From assembly GCA_045047085.1 (NCBI GenBank), contig JASFYT010000086.1, forward strand, positions 1-49,367: DNA of 49,367 nt, written 5' to 3'. This document shows positions 7,927 through 15,753 of the stretch, piece by piece. Positions within the stretch are counted from its first letter, which is position 1. Each line of letters begins with the position of its first letter. The position numbers were made by a program, and so were the translations under genes. The notes under the pieces are model-generated. The model had not been told where the DNA came from. It made no database searches and worked only from the letters and a program-made list of their open reading frames with translations. The stretch is from GCA-2401155 sp045047085 (GTDB lineage Bacteria > Pseudomonadota > Alphaproteobacteria > Rhizobiales > Rhizobiaceae).

Positions 7927-8607
7927 ATGCCAGTTGAAAATTCTGATATAGCGCGCGACGTACGGATTGCGGCCCGAGCGCTTGGCAGGCATGGGCTTGT
8001 TCATGCCTATGGTCATTGCTCTGCTCGTATTGACGCAAAGACATTTTTGGTTTGCCCTTCCCGACCCATGGGGCTTATCGAACCTAGTGAAGTCTGCACG
8101 CAGGTTCAGGTTGAAGGTCCTCTGCCAGGGGGTGTTCTGGGCGAAGTTCGGCTGCATCAGCATATTTATAAAAATCGCCCAGAAATTGGCGGCTTGGTGC
8201 GGTTTATGTCACCCAATATGATGTCGCTTGTAGCTCTTGGAATAACACCAAAACCACGCCACGGATTTGGAACATATTTTGCACCGTCGCCGCCGCTTTG
8301 GGATGATCCCCAACTCATTCGTGATGATGAAAAGGCGTTCAATGTCGTCGCGAAAATGGGTAATGCTCCAGCCGTGATGATGCGCGGTAATGGGGCCGTA
8401 ACGGCTGGTGAAACGTTGAAAGAGGCTGTGGTTTTGGCGTGGTATCTGGAGGATGCTTGCCGGGTGGAGCTGGATGCTTTGGCTAGTGGGTTGAGTGAAT
8501 TTGCGCCAATTATCTCTGACGAAGAAGCAATGCTGAGAGCTACCAAAGCTGGAAATATTTTTGAACGTATGTGGGAATATTTATCCGCTGGCGACCCAGA
8601 AATCTAA
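7927..8607 (+). CDS. Class II aldolase/adducin-fold protein without zinc ligands
   Basis: 226 residues covering the whole aldolase II/adducin domain. YGHCSARI (28-35) resembles the decarboxylase-type members (HCOMODA or dihydroxyphthalate decarboxylases) seen in meta-cleavage operons. E73, matching the catalytic Glu of fuculose aldolase, is present (LGEVRLHQHIY). The zinc triad is not: the usual V-H-x-H reads V-R92-F-M94, and the usual HG histidine is N155 in MRGNGAVTAG. A normal metal-dependent mechanism therefore looks unlikely. It follows the VOC gene by 3 bases and is followed by the semialdehyde dehydrogenase after 29 bases. By context it may decarboxylate or isomerise the ring-opened product; that remains inference. 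Confidence 0.82.
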   Translation: MPVENSDIARDVRIAARALGRHGLVHAYGHCSARIDAKTFLVCPSRPMGLIEPSEVCTQVQVEGPLPGGVLGEVRLHQHIYKNRPEIGGLVRFMSPNMMSLVALGITPKPRHGFGTYFAPSPPLWDDPQLIRDDEKAFNVVAKMGNAPAVMMRGNGAVTAGETLKEAVVLAWYLEDACRVELDALASGLSEFAPIISDEEAMLRATKAGNIFERMWEYLSAGDPEI

Positions 8608-8636
8608 AGATTTTTTGAATACAGGACTTCGAGTAA

Positions 8637-10091
8637 ATGAAAACTAACCTCAATTTTATCAATGGCCAGTTCGTCAAGGGATCGGGCGATGTTTACGAAA
8701 ACTATTTTCCAGTTACAGGTAAAGTGAATTCACTGGTCTCTGCTGCTGGTCAAACCGATGTTGATGCTGCTGTAAGTGCAGCAAAAATAGCTTTGAACGG
8801 TCCTTGGGGGCAAATTACGATTGCTGAACGTATCGTTCTTCTGCGCAAGGTTGCGGATGGTATTCAGGCGCGGTTTGACGAGTTTTTGAAAGCCGAGATT
8901 GAAGATACTGGCAAGCCTACATCTATCGCCAGTCATATTGATATTCCGCGCGGGGCAGCAAATTTCAATGTGTTCGCTGATCAGATTGCAACTATGGGAA
9001 CCGAAACGTTTCAGATGGATACACCCGATGGGGCCGGCGCACTGAACTATGCTATACGCCAGCCTCGCGGTGTGATCGGTGTGATCTGCCCATGGAATTT
9101 ACCGTTATTGCTGATGACATGGAAGGTTGCACCAGCCCTTGCCTGTGGCAATACGGTAGTTGTTAAACCTTCTGAGAATACGCCTTCAACGGCAACTCTG
9201 CTTGGCGAAGTGATGAACGAAGTTGGTATTCCCGCCGGAGTTTATAATGTTATCCATGGTTTTGGGGCAGGGAGTGCCGGTGAATTCCTGACCACACACC
9301 CGGATGTGGATGGCATCACTTTCACTGGAGAAACCTCAACCGGTGAAGCGATCATGGCGGCGGCATCAAAAGGTGTTCGGCCTGTTTCTTTGGAGCTGGG
9401 TGGAAAAAATCCCGGTTTGATATTTGATGATGCTGATCTTGAAAAAACCCTGGAAGGTTCCAGTCGTTCCTGTTTTGCCAATACAGGGCAAGTCTGCCTT
9501 GGGACGGAACGCCTCTATGTTCAACGTGGAATATTTGATCAGTTTGTGGAACGGCTCGGGCAAAAAGCCAAAGAATTTCATATGGGAGACCCATTCGATA
9601 AGAGCACAACAATGGGGCCATTAATCAGCAAAATTCATCGTAAAAAGGTTCTTTCATTTTATGAAAATGCGAAAAATGATGGTGCAACGATTGTTGCTGG
9701 TGGTGGTGCGGCGGAGGTTGCTGGATATGAAGGTGGTTACTGGGTTGAACCAACTGTATGGATCGGCTTGCCGGAAAATTCCCGCGTTGTAACTGACGAA
9801 ATTTTTGGGCCGTGCACTCATGTGACGCCATTTGATACCGAGGAAGAAGGCATAGCTCTCGCAAATGCCGGGCCGTATGGATTGGCCACATCTATCTGGA
9901 CCAGCGATCTGTCGCGTGCACACCGGGTTGCGGCGCGGGTGGACGCCGGAATTTCGTGGATAAATTGTTGGTTCCTCAGGGATTTGCGGACTGCTTTTGG
10001 CGGCTCCAAGCAATCTGGAATTGGCCGCGAAGGGGGCGTTCATTCTCTCGAATTTTACACAGAATTACGCAATATCTGCGTCAAACTTTAG
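8637..10091 (+). CDS. 2-hydroxymuconic semialdehyde dehydrogenase-like aldehyde dehydrogenase
   Basis: 484 residues; oxidises a ring-cleavage semialdehyde to the dicarboxylate with NAD. CPWNLPLLLMTWKVAPALACGN, SLELGGKNPG and GQVCLGTERLY (nucleophile about C287) are present. The C-terminal stretch with RDLRTAFGGSKQSGIGREGG and LEFYTELRNICVKL is characteristic of the DmpC/XylG type rather than HpaE, from memory of those sequences. Its substrate would be 2-hydroxymuconic semialdehyde or the 2-amino analogue. The latter deserves thought because a 3-hydroxyanthranilate dioxygenase lies 10 kb away. It ends 10 bases before the hydratase start. Confidence 0.92.
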   Translation: MKTNLNFINGQFVKGSGDVYENYFPVTGKVNSLVSAAGQTDVDAAVSAAKIALNGPWGQITIAERIVLLRKVADGIQARFDEFLKAEIEDTGKPTSIASHIDIPRGAANFNVFADQIATMGTETFQMDTPDGAGALNYAIRQPRGVIGVICPWNLPLLLMTWKVAPALACGNTVVVKPSENTPSTATLLGEVMNEVGIPAGVYNVIHGFGAGSAGEFLTTHPDVDGITFTGETSTGEAIMAAASKGVRPVSLELGGKNPGLIFDDADLEKTLEGSSRSCFANTGQVCLGTERLYVQRGIFDQFVERLGQKAKEFHMGDPFDKSTTMGPLISKIHRKKVLSFYENAKNDGATIVAGGGAAEVAGYEGGYWVEPTVWIGLPENSRVVTDEIFGPCTHVTPFDTEEEGIALANAGPYGLATSIWTSDLSRAHRVAARVDAGISWINCWFLRDLRTAFGGSKQSGIGREGGVHSLEFYTELRNICVKL

Positions 10092-10101
10092 GACACAAAA
10101 T

Positions 10102-10884
10102 ATGCTTACCAATGAACAGCGCGAACAGGTCTTGTTCTCCCTGCGTGAAGCCCATCGTACCAAACAGCCATGCGTTCAGTTTTCGACAACTTTTCCTGAA
10201 ATTGAAATTGAAGATTCCTATGCAATTTCATCCGCTTGGGCCGATGAGCGCATTAAGAATGGTGCCAAAATTGTTGGCCATAAAATTGGATTGACTTCAA
10301 AGGCAATGCAACAATCATCAGGTATTGATGAGCCGGATTACGGCTATGTGTTTGACGATCAGGTTTATAGTGATGGGGTGATCCTTAACCATGCAGATTT
10401 TTGTGTTCCGCGAGTGGAACCGGAACTTACGTTTGTTTTGAAAGAACCTCTGAAAGGCCCCAATATTGGCCTGGTTGATGTGATGCGGGCGACTGAATAT
10501 GTTGTTCCATCGATTGAGGTGATCGATGCAAGAGTGCAAAATCCGCGCAAGATTTATGATACGGTCGCGGACAATGGGGCAGGGGCAGCACTGGTTTTGG
10601 GCGGTCGTCCTGTACGTCCTGATGATATTGATCTGCGGACCATTGGTGCCGTATTTTATCGAAATTCCCAGATCGAAGAAACTGGTCTTGCTGCCGGTGT
10701 ACTTGGCCATCCTGCGATGGCAATTGCATGGCTCGCAAATAAACTTGCGTCTTTTGATGTGACACTTGAACCTGGACATATGTTGTTATCTGGATCGTTC
10801 ACCAGACCGGTTTGGGCTAACAAAGGTGATACACTTCATGCTGATTTTGGTTCGCTGGGAAGTGTTGCAATTCAGTTTGTTTAG
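10102..10884 (+). CDS. HpaH-type 2-oxo-alkenedioate hydratase / decarboxylase family protein
   Basis: 260 residues from the ATG at 10102; the frame is open further upstream but overlaps the dehydrogenase. Features of the 4-oxalocrotonate decarboxylase / 2-oxopentenoate hydratase / HpaH family: GHKIGLTSKAMQ near residue 55, metal-binding RVEPELTFVL, DTVADNGAGAALVLGGRP, and GVLGHPAMAIAWLANKLA. From memory it resembles HpaH (2-oxohept-4-ene-1,7-dioate hydratase) most. Next to a DmpC-like dehydrogenase it may instead act on 2-hydroxymuconate or 2-oxopent-4-enoate. A tautomerase, a second member of this family and a hydroxy-oxo-acid aldolase are absent here and would be needed to complete the route. 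Confidence 0.88.
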   Translation: MLTNEQREQVLFSLREAHRTKQPCVQFSTTFPEIEIEDSYAISSAWADERIKNGAKIVGHKIGLTSKAMQQSSGIDEPDYGYVFDDQVYSDGVILNHADFCVPRVEPELTFVLKEPLKGPNIGLVDVMRATEYVVPSIEVIDARVQNPRKIYDTVADNGAGAALVLGGRPVRPDDIDLRTIGAVFYRNSQIEETGLAAGVLGHPAMAIAWLANKLASFDVTLEPGHMLLSGSFTRPVWANKGDTLHADFGSLGSVAIQFV

Positions 10885-11017
10885 ATTGAACCGGGCGGGC
10901 ACATCACATCAACCAGTTCTGGCAATTTGAGCCTGCGCCATTTTGTGTATCGGAGTGATTTGCAATAGCGCTGGTGGTTACCTAGATTGATGAGGGAATT
11001 ACCAAACAGGATATGTA

Positions 11018-11437
11018 ATGAGCGCCCGGTTTCATAATCAGAAAACTAAGATGAGCAATCAGGTGATTTCGCGTGGCAAAAAAATCGTTTGGATTGTGGT
11101 GGGCCTGATTGCTCTGCTTCTTGGTTTCATAGGCGTGTTTCTGCCGATACTGCCCACGACGCCGTTTGTCATTGTAGCAGCCTTCGCATTTGGGAAAAGT
11201 ATTCCGGCATGGCGCAGGTGGCTGGTAAATAATAAAATTTTCGGCCCGATAATCGCGGACTGGGAAGAAACTGGTGCTATTGCTCCGCGATACAAGGCCA
11301 TGGCTACTTTGATGATGCTTGCCGCGCTGGCCCTAAGCTTCTATTTGTCCATTATGCCAGCGATAATCGTCGTGCAGGCATTGTGTATGCTGGCAGCCTT
11401 CACGTTTATCATCACCCGCCCCAATGGTACGCCTTAA
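11018..11437 (+). CDS. DUF454 (YbaN-like) inner-membrane protein
   Basis: 139 residues with hydrophobic helices at about 23-57 (VWIVVGLIALLLGFIGVFLPILPTTPF) and 98-130. The GLPILPTTPF-like sequence and a following KSIPAWRRWL..NKIFGPII.DW segment are the hallmark of the YbaN/DUF454 family, whose function is unknown. AGGA sits 6 bases before the ATG at 11018; an ATG at 11051 is an alternative that would drop 11 polar residues. It lies 133 bases after the hydratase and 420 bases before the TRAP operon, so it is probably its own unit rather than part of the ring-cleavage pathway. Confidence 0.8.
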   Translation: MSARFHNQKTKMSNQVISRGKKIVWIVVGLIALLLGFIGVFLPILPTTPFVIVAAFAFGKSIPAWRRWLVNNKIFGPIIADWEETGAIAPRYKAMATLMMLAALALSFYLSIMPAIIVVQALCMLAAFTFIITRPNGTP

Positions 11438-11857
11438 TTTACCCGATACCTGATTGTGGAGAACTACATCGTCTAAGACTAGTTTATTGCTATTTTCTCG
11501 AAGGAAACGCTCCCAGAAAAAATAATTACGCATACACTCTCATTCACAAAAATTTGGAAAATCATTGAGGATTTTGCGTACCTTAGATTGAACATCGGTC
11601 TTGATAGTTACAATTTTATTTATTATAATTGGCATAGATTTTAAGTGGGTGGAGGGGCGTTGGAAAATGAATATCAGAATAGGAAATATCTAATTTCTAT
11701 AATTTCATTTGAATGATATATCACAGTTGCAATACGTTGTTCAGAGAGGCAGGCAGTTTTGATATAACTGTTTGTAACACCACTATTTAATCGATCATGA
11801 AACATAAAATTTTGGGCTTATTTTGTTAGTTTAAGCCGGTAATTATGGGAGAACATT
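11438..11857. promoter_or_regulatory. Long AT-rich intergenic region before TRAP operon
   Basis: 420 bases without a supported gene. It is strongly AT-rich and should carry the promoter of the TRAP operon. GGCTTA (11815-11820) and TAAGCC (11832-11837) form a short inverted repeat just upstream of the GGGAGAA ribosome site. I see no copy of the 16-bp palindromes found at 5957 and 5986, so regulation by the same GntR protein is not supported. Confidence 0.4.
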
Positions 11858-12889
11858 ATGAATCAATTTCTAAAAACTGCCGGGTTGGCAGTTACATTGG
11901 CAGGCAGTCTTGCTCTGTCTGCGTTTGGTGCGAGCGCTCAGGAATTCGTCCTGAAGGCTCATCACTTTTTGTCAACCAAACACAATACCCATGCCAAGGT
12001 TTTGAAGCCTTGGGCAGATAAAATTGAGGCGGAATCCAAAGGCCGCATCAAAATCCAAATTTATCCTTCAATGCAGCTTGGCGGAAAGCCACCGCAATTG
12101 CTTGATCAGGTGCGTGATGGTGTTGCTGATATCGTATGGGCGTTGCCAGGTTATACCCCGGGTCGCTATCCAAAAGTTGCAGCGTTTGAACTTCCGTTTA
12201 TGGTTTCAACAGCAGAAGCAACCTCACAGGCGCTTCAGGAATATTATGAAAAATACGCTCGTGATGAATTTAAAGATATTCATCCTTTGTGGTTCCACAC
12301 ACATGCCAGAGGCTTTTTTCATACTCGTGAGGGCTTGATTAAGACTGTTGGTGATCTCAAAGGTAAAAAAATGCGGGCACCTAATCGTGGTATCGGAACC
12401 GCGATGGAAAAACTTGGTGCAGGTTCTATATTTATGCCAGTGCCAGCCTTGCCGGAAGCTCTTTCAAAGGGCGTTGTTGATGGAGCAGCCTTGCCTTGGG
12501 AAATTGTTCCTGCATTGAAAGTCAATGAACTTGCGCCATACCACACGGAGATTGGTGGTGATCGTGGCCTTTATACAGCAGTATTTGTATTTGCCATGAA
12601 CAAGGACAAATATAACAGTCTGCCAGATGATTTGAAAAAAGTTATCGATGATAATTCTGGGCTGATGATGGCTAAATCAACAGGTAAAGTCTGGGATGCT
12701 GGTGAAGAGCACGGAATTGCCGTTTCCAAGAAAAGCGGAAACGAGATATTCACTTTGCCGGATTCTGAAACTGACAAGATCAGAGAAATGACAAAAAGCG
12801 TCACAGAAAAATGGATTGCTGACATGGGCGCAGACGGCCAGAAGCTCTATGACGATGCCAATGCACTTCTTGATAAGTACTCAAAATAA
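11858..12889 (+). CDS. TRAP transporter solute-binding protein, DctP family
   Basis: 343 residues with a cleavable signal peptide (about 1-27, ending ASA) and the DctP fold: PWADKIEAESKGRIKIQIYPSMQLGG, RDGVADIVWALPGYTPGRYP, and the carboxylate-clamp region KGKKMRAPNR with the conserved Arg near residue 173. Periplasmic; hands an organic acid to the DctQM permease. The ribosome site GGGAGAA is close upstream. First gene of a three-gene operon beginning 970 bases after the ring-cleavage hydratase, so an aromatic or related carboxylate is a plausible substrate, but specificity cannot be read directly. Confidence 0.93.
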   Translation: MNQFLKTAGLAVTLAGSLALSAFGASAQEFVLKAHHFLSTKHNTHAKVLKPWADKIEAESKGRIKIQIYPSMQLGGKPPQLLDQVRDGVADIVWALPGYTPGRYPKVAAFELPFMVSTAEATSQALQEYYEKYARDEFKDIHPLWFHTHARGFFHTREGLIKTVGDLKGKKMRAPNRGIGTAMEKLGAGSIFMPVPALPEALSKGVVDGAALPWEIVPALKVNELAPYHTEIGGDRGLYTAVFVFAMNKDKYNSLPDDLKKVIDDNSGLMMAKSTGKVWDAGEEHGIAVSKKSGNEIFTLPDSETDKIREMTKSVTEKWIADMGADGQKLYDDANALLDKYSK

Positions 12890-12923
12890 TTTTCGATGTG
12901 ATTGAATAATATAAAGAAATTTT

Positions 12924-13466
12924 ATGAACTTCGAAAATTCTTATAAAAAAGGACGTGCGATATTACTTTTTGAGAAAGTGTGTCGCACGTTTGCAATTTG
13001 TGGTGCAGCAGTGATGTTGTTGCTGTCTGTTATCACTGTTGCAAGTGTGTTGGGGCGTTACTTTTTTAACACTCCGGTATCGGGTGATTTTGAAATGGTT
13101 GAGATCGGATGTGCCATAGCGGTATCTGCGTTCTTGCCTTATTGCCAACTTGCTCAAGGCAACGTGATTGTTGACTTTTTTACCCAGAATACTCATCCCA
13201 AAATCAAGAATGTTATGGATGCCTTTGGGTGCATTATGCTTACCTTGATGGCCATGTTATTTACCTGGCGCTTATCGTTGGGTGGTTACGATCTGTATCG
13301 CTACAATGATCAAACAATGATCCTTCAGGTTAATACCTGGTTTGGGTTTGTAATAATCGTGCCGAGCATGGCATTGCTCGCAATAGCAGGTCTTGTTACC
13401 AGCTGGCGTGCACTGAACGGGCGCTTCTACGGCGATACGTTAACCCAAGAGATGGATAAATCATGA
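12924..13466 (+). CDS. TRAP transporter small membrane subunit, DctQ family
   Basis: 180 residues with four predicted membrane helices (about 20-45, 62-80, 100-120, 142-165) and the DctQ-like segment LGRYFFNTPVSGDFEMVEIGCAIAVSAFLPYCQLAQGNVIVDFF. It pairs with the large permease for sodium-driven uptake. Start lies 34 bases after the binding-protein stop, and its stop overlaps the DctM start by four bases (ATGA), so the two membrane subunits are translationally coupled. Confidence 0.92.
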   Translation: MNFENSYKKGRAILLFEKVCRTFAICGAAVMLLLSVITVASVLGRYFFNTPVSGDFEMVEIGCAIAVSAFLPYCQLAQGNVIVDFFTQNTHPKIKNVMDAFGCIMLTLMAMLFTWRLSLGGYDLYRYNDQTMILQVNTWFGFVIIVPSMALLAIAGLVTSWRALNGRFYGDTLTQEMDKS

Positions 13467-14776
13467 GTGGCCCAACTATTGGGATGATCGTAATTGGCTG
13501 TATGCTGTTTATGATGATCATCAGAGTTCCCATCGCAATTTCAATGTTTATTGCGGGTGCTGGCGGATATATTGCTATTTCAGGTCTGACTCCTTTTTTG
13601 GGGTTTTTAAAATCCAGCCCGTATTCTCAATTATCCTCCTATTCACTTTCGGTTGTTCCGTTGTTTTTGCTAATGGGTCATTTGGCAACTCATGCGGGAA
13701 TTTCCCGAGCGATTTTTAGGGCTGCGAACGCGTTGTTTGGTTCGATGCGAGGTGGGTTATCCATCGCTGCGATTGGCGGATGTGCCATGTTTGGCGCAAT
13801 TTGCGGGTCTTCCCTTGCAACCGCAGCGACCATGGGAAAGGTGGCTCTTCCCGAGATGAAGCGGTACAAATACTCAGGCGCTCTGGCCACGGGCACGCTG
13901 GCTGCCGGGGGCACTCTGGGCATATTGATACCACCGTCGATCATCTTAGTAATCTATGCAATCTTAACTGAGCAAAACGTCGCCAAGATGTTTCTTGCAG
14001 CCTTCATTCCTGGGTTTCTTGCTGCATTTGGTTATATGATTGCGGTTTCCATCTATGTGAGAATTTATCCAGATGCCGGGCCAGCAGGTGAAAAGGTAGA
14101 CAACAAAGAACGTTTTGAAGCCATGATTGGTGTGCTTCCCGCTGTTGCCCTGTTTGTTGTGGTGATTGGGGGGATTTACGCAGGAATATTTACTCCGACC
14201 GAGGCCGCCGCATTTGGTGTCATTGGAACCGGCTTTATTGCGTGGTGGAATGGAATATCCCGACAGGAATTGTCCGAAAGCCTGACCGGCACTGCTGTAT
14301 CTACGGGCATGATTTACATGATCTTACTAGGTGCCGGGATATTCAATGCATTTTTGACGCAAACTCAGTTGCCGCAGTCTTTGGCGGAATATATTGGAGC
14401 GACGGGCTACTCTCCGATGCTTATTTTGGTGTTGATATTGCTTATGTATCTGGTCATGGGGTGCGTCATGGATTCATTGTCGATGATCCTTTTGACTATC
14501 CCGATTTTCTTTCCAATAATCGAGTCACTGGATTTTGGTATGTCACCGGAGGACACTGCAATCTGGTTCGGTATTATTACCTTGATTGTCGTGGAGGTTG
14601 GGTTAATCACCCCTCCGGTCGGTCTCAACGTGTTTATTATCAACAAGTTGGCTGGTGATGTGCCAATGACAGAGACATTTAAGGGTATCCTACCGTTTCT
14701 AATTTCTGATTTTGTCCGGATCATTATTTTAGTAAGTTTCCCGGTGATTACCTTGTTTTTGGTTAGGTTGTACTAG
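13463..14776 (+). CDS. TRAP transporter large permease, DctM family
   Basis: 437 residues, about 12 membrane helices. Typical motifs: GGCAMFGAICGSSLATAATMGKVALPEMKRYKYSGALATGTLAAGG at residues 105-155 (split here by description only), GILIPPSIILVIYAILTEQNVAKMFLAAFIPG, and GLITPPVGLNVFIINKLAGDVPM near the C terminus. Elevator-type carrier subunit of the inner membrane. The stop codon lies inside an inverted repeat that probably ends the operon. Confidence 0.93.
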   Translation: MSGPTIGMIVIGCMLFMMIIRVPIAISMFIAGAGGYIAISGLTPFLGFLKSSPYSQLSSYSLSVVPLFLLMGHLATHAGISRAIFRAANALFGSMRGGLSIAAIGGCAMFGAICGSSLATAATMGKVALPEMKRYKYSGALATGTLAAGGTLGILIPPSIILVIYAILTEQNVAKMFLAAFIPGFLAAFGYMIAVSIYVRIYPDAGPAGEKVDNKERFEAMIGVLPAVALFVVVIGGIYAGIFTPTEAAAFGVIGTGFIAWWNGISRQELSESLTGTAVSTGMIYMILLGAGIFNAFLTQTQLPQSLAEYIGATGYSPMLILVLILLMYLVMGCVMDSLSMILLTIPIFFPIIESLDFGMSPEDTAIWFGIITLIVVEVGLITPPVGLNVFIINKLAGDVPMTETFKGILPFLISDFVRIIILVSFPVITLFLVRLY

Positions 14777-14792
14777 GGGCCGCAGGGCCTAG
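14773..14792. terminator. Candidate terminator between convergent genes
   Basis: CTAGG (14773-14777) pairs with CCTAG (14788-14792), with additional inner CC/GG pairing after a two-base bulge. It overlaps the DctM stop and lies two bases from the stop of the minus-strand DapA-like gene. There is no clear T-tract. Confidence 0.4.
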
Positions 14793-14794
14793 AC

Positions 14795-15748
14795 CTACAA
14801 TTTAAGGCCACAGTTTTTAAGGGCATTCTTGGTTTCTTCTCTCTCACTGTCTGTGAGTTGCAGCAATGGTGCGCGAACAGGTCCACCTGCTTGACCGAGC
14901 AGTTCTTGCCAATATTTTTGATGAGCCTGGGGTTTGCCACCGGGCCTTGTATTTTTGAGCGCCTGGCGTACAGGGTCGAGGCTGTCACGTAATTTTCTAG
15001 CTCCAGCAAAATCGCCTGCGAATGCCAGTTCTGTATAGTCATGCATTCTTCGATCGTTTTTTGTCTGCAAAAGATAGGGTGGTGAAGAGCAGAGATATAG
15101 CTGCCAGTTCAGATCGATGATGTTGTCGAGCCATTCCTCTTCGGAAGCGGTGCTGACAATAATTTTACCACCGACAAGTTCGGTTAATTCCGTATACATT
15201 TCCCTTGGTACTGAGTATTTGATCGCCATGATATTTGGGAGATCAGCTATTTTAGCGCATAATTGCGGTGACATCAGATAGCCGGAATCTGGATGGCTCC
15301 ACATCGCGATGCCAATATCAACTTGGTCGCATACTGCCTTGTAGTAATTGTATATGGTTTCGTCACGATCATTGATGAAATGCAAAATTGGTGCATGGAC
15401 AACGATATAGTCTGCACCGACATTTTGCGCGTGTTTTGCCAGCTCTATTACAGTATCAAAATTTTGATCTGAACAGGACATGATGGTGCCTGCCTTGCCA
15501 TCAACAGCTTCTACAGCAAGTTCAAAGTTTCGCTTGCGTTCCTCTATGCTCATGGAGAAAAATTCACCCTGTTTGCCTGCAATAAACAATCCGCGAATTG
15601 CGAGATCATCGACCCAGTGCCGGATGTTGTTTTTCATCCCTTCCTCATCAATGGAAAAATCTTTGCGCATGGGGTTGAGAGCAGCAGCCCAAATACCCTT
15701 CATTGTTTCGCGGCTATATTCTTTGGCTTCGTTCTTTTTGTATTTCAT
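14795..15748 (-). CDS. DapA/NanA-superfamily aldolase-like protein
   Basis: 317 residues, (beta/alpha)8 aldolase of the dihydrodipicolinate synthase / N-acetylneuraminate lyase superfamily. The Schiff-base lysine is K177 in IMAIKYSV, and G58-K-Q-G-E62 corresponds to the family G-x-x-G-E loop. The proton-relay tyrosine seems missing: the usual PYY segment reads P120-I-L122. Superfamily members include pyruvate-dependent hydratase-aldolases of aromatic pathways. It starts 5 bases after the stop of the molybdenum-hydroxylase gene, so the two are coupled. A shorter start at 15703 (MKGIWAAAL) would match the usual N terminus better. Lysine biosynthesis is unlikely in this context. Confidence 0.82.
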   Translation of the reverse strand: MKYKKNEAKEYSRETMKGIWAAALNPMRKDFSIDEEGMKNNIRHWVDDLAIRGLFIAGKQGEFFSMSIEERKRNFELAVEAVDGKAGTIMSCSDQNFDTVIELAKHAQNVGADYIVVHAPILHFINDRDETIYNYYKAVCDQVDIGIAMWSHPDSGYLMSPQLCAKIADLPNIMAIKYSVPREMYTELTELVGGKIIVSTASEEEWLDNIIDLNWQLYLCSSPPYLLQTKNDRRMHDYTELAFAGDFAGARKLRDSLDPVRQALKNTRPGGKPQAHQKYWQELLGQAGGPVRAPLLQLTDSEREETKNALKNCGLKL

Positions 15749-15753
15749 AATGG

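Noticed and set aside
7336..8163. Long antisense open frame (275 codons) opposite the VOC and aldolase genes
   Set aside because: It covers two genes with clear family motifs, spans their junction, is full of Cys/Arg/Asn-rich low-plausibility sequence and has no recognisable domain.
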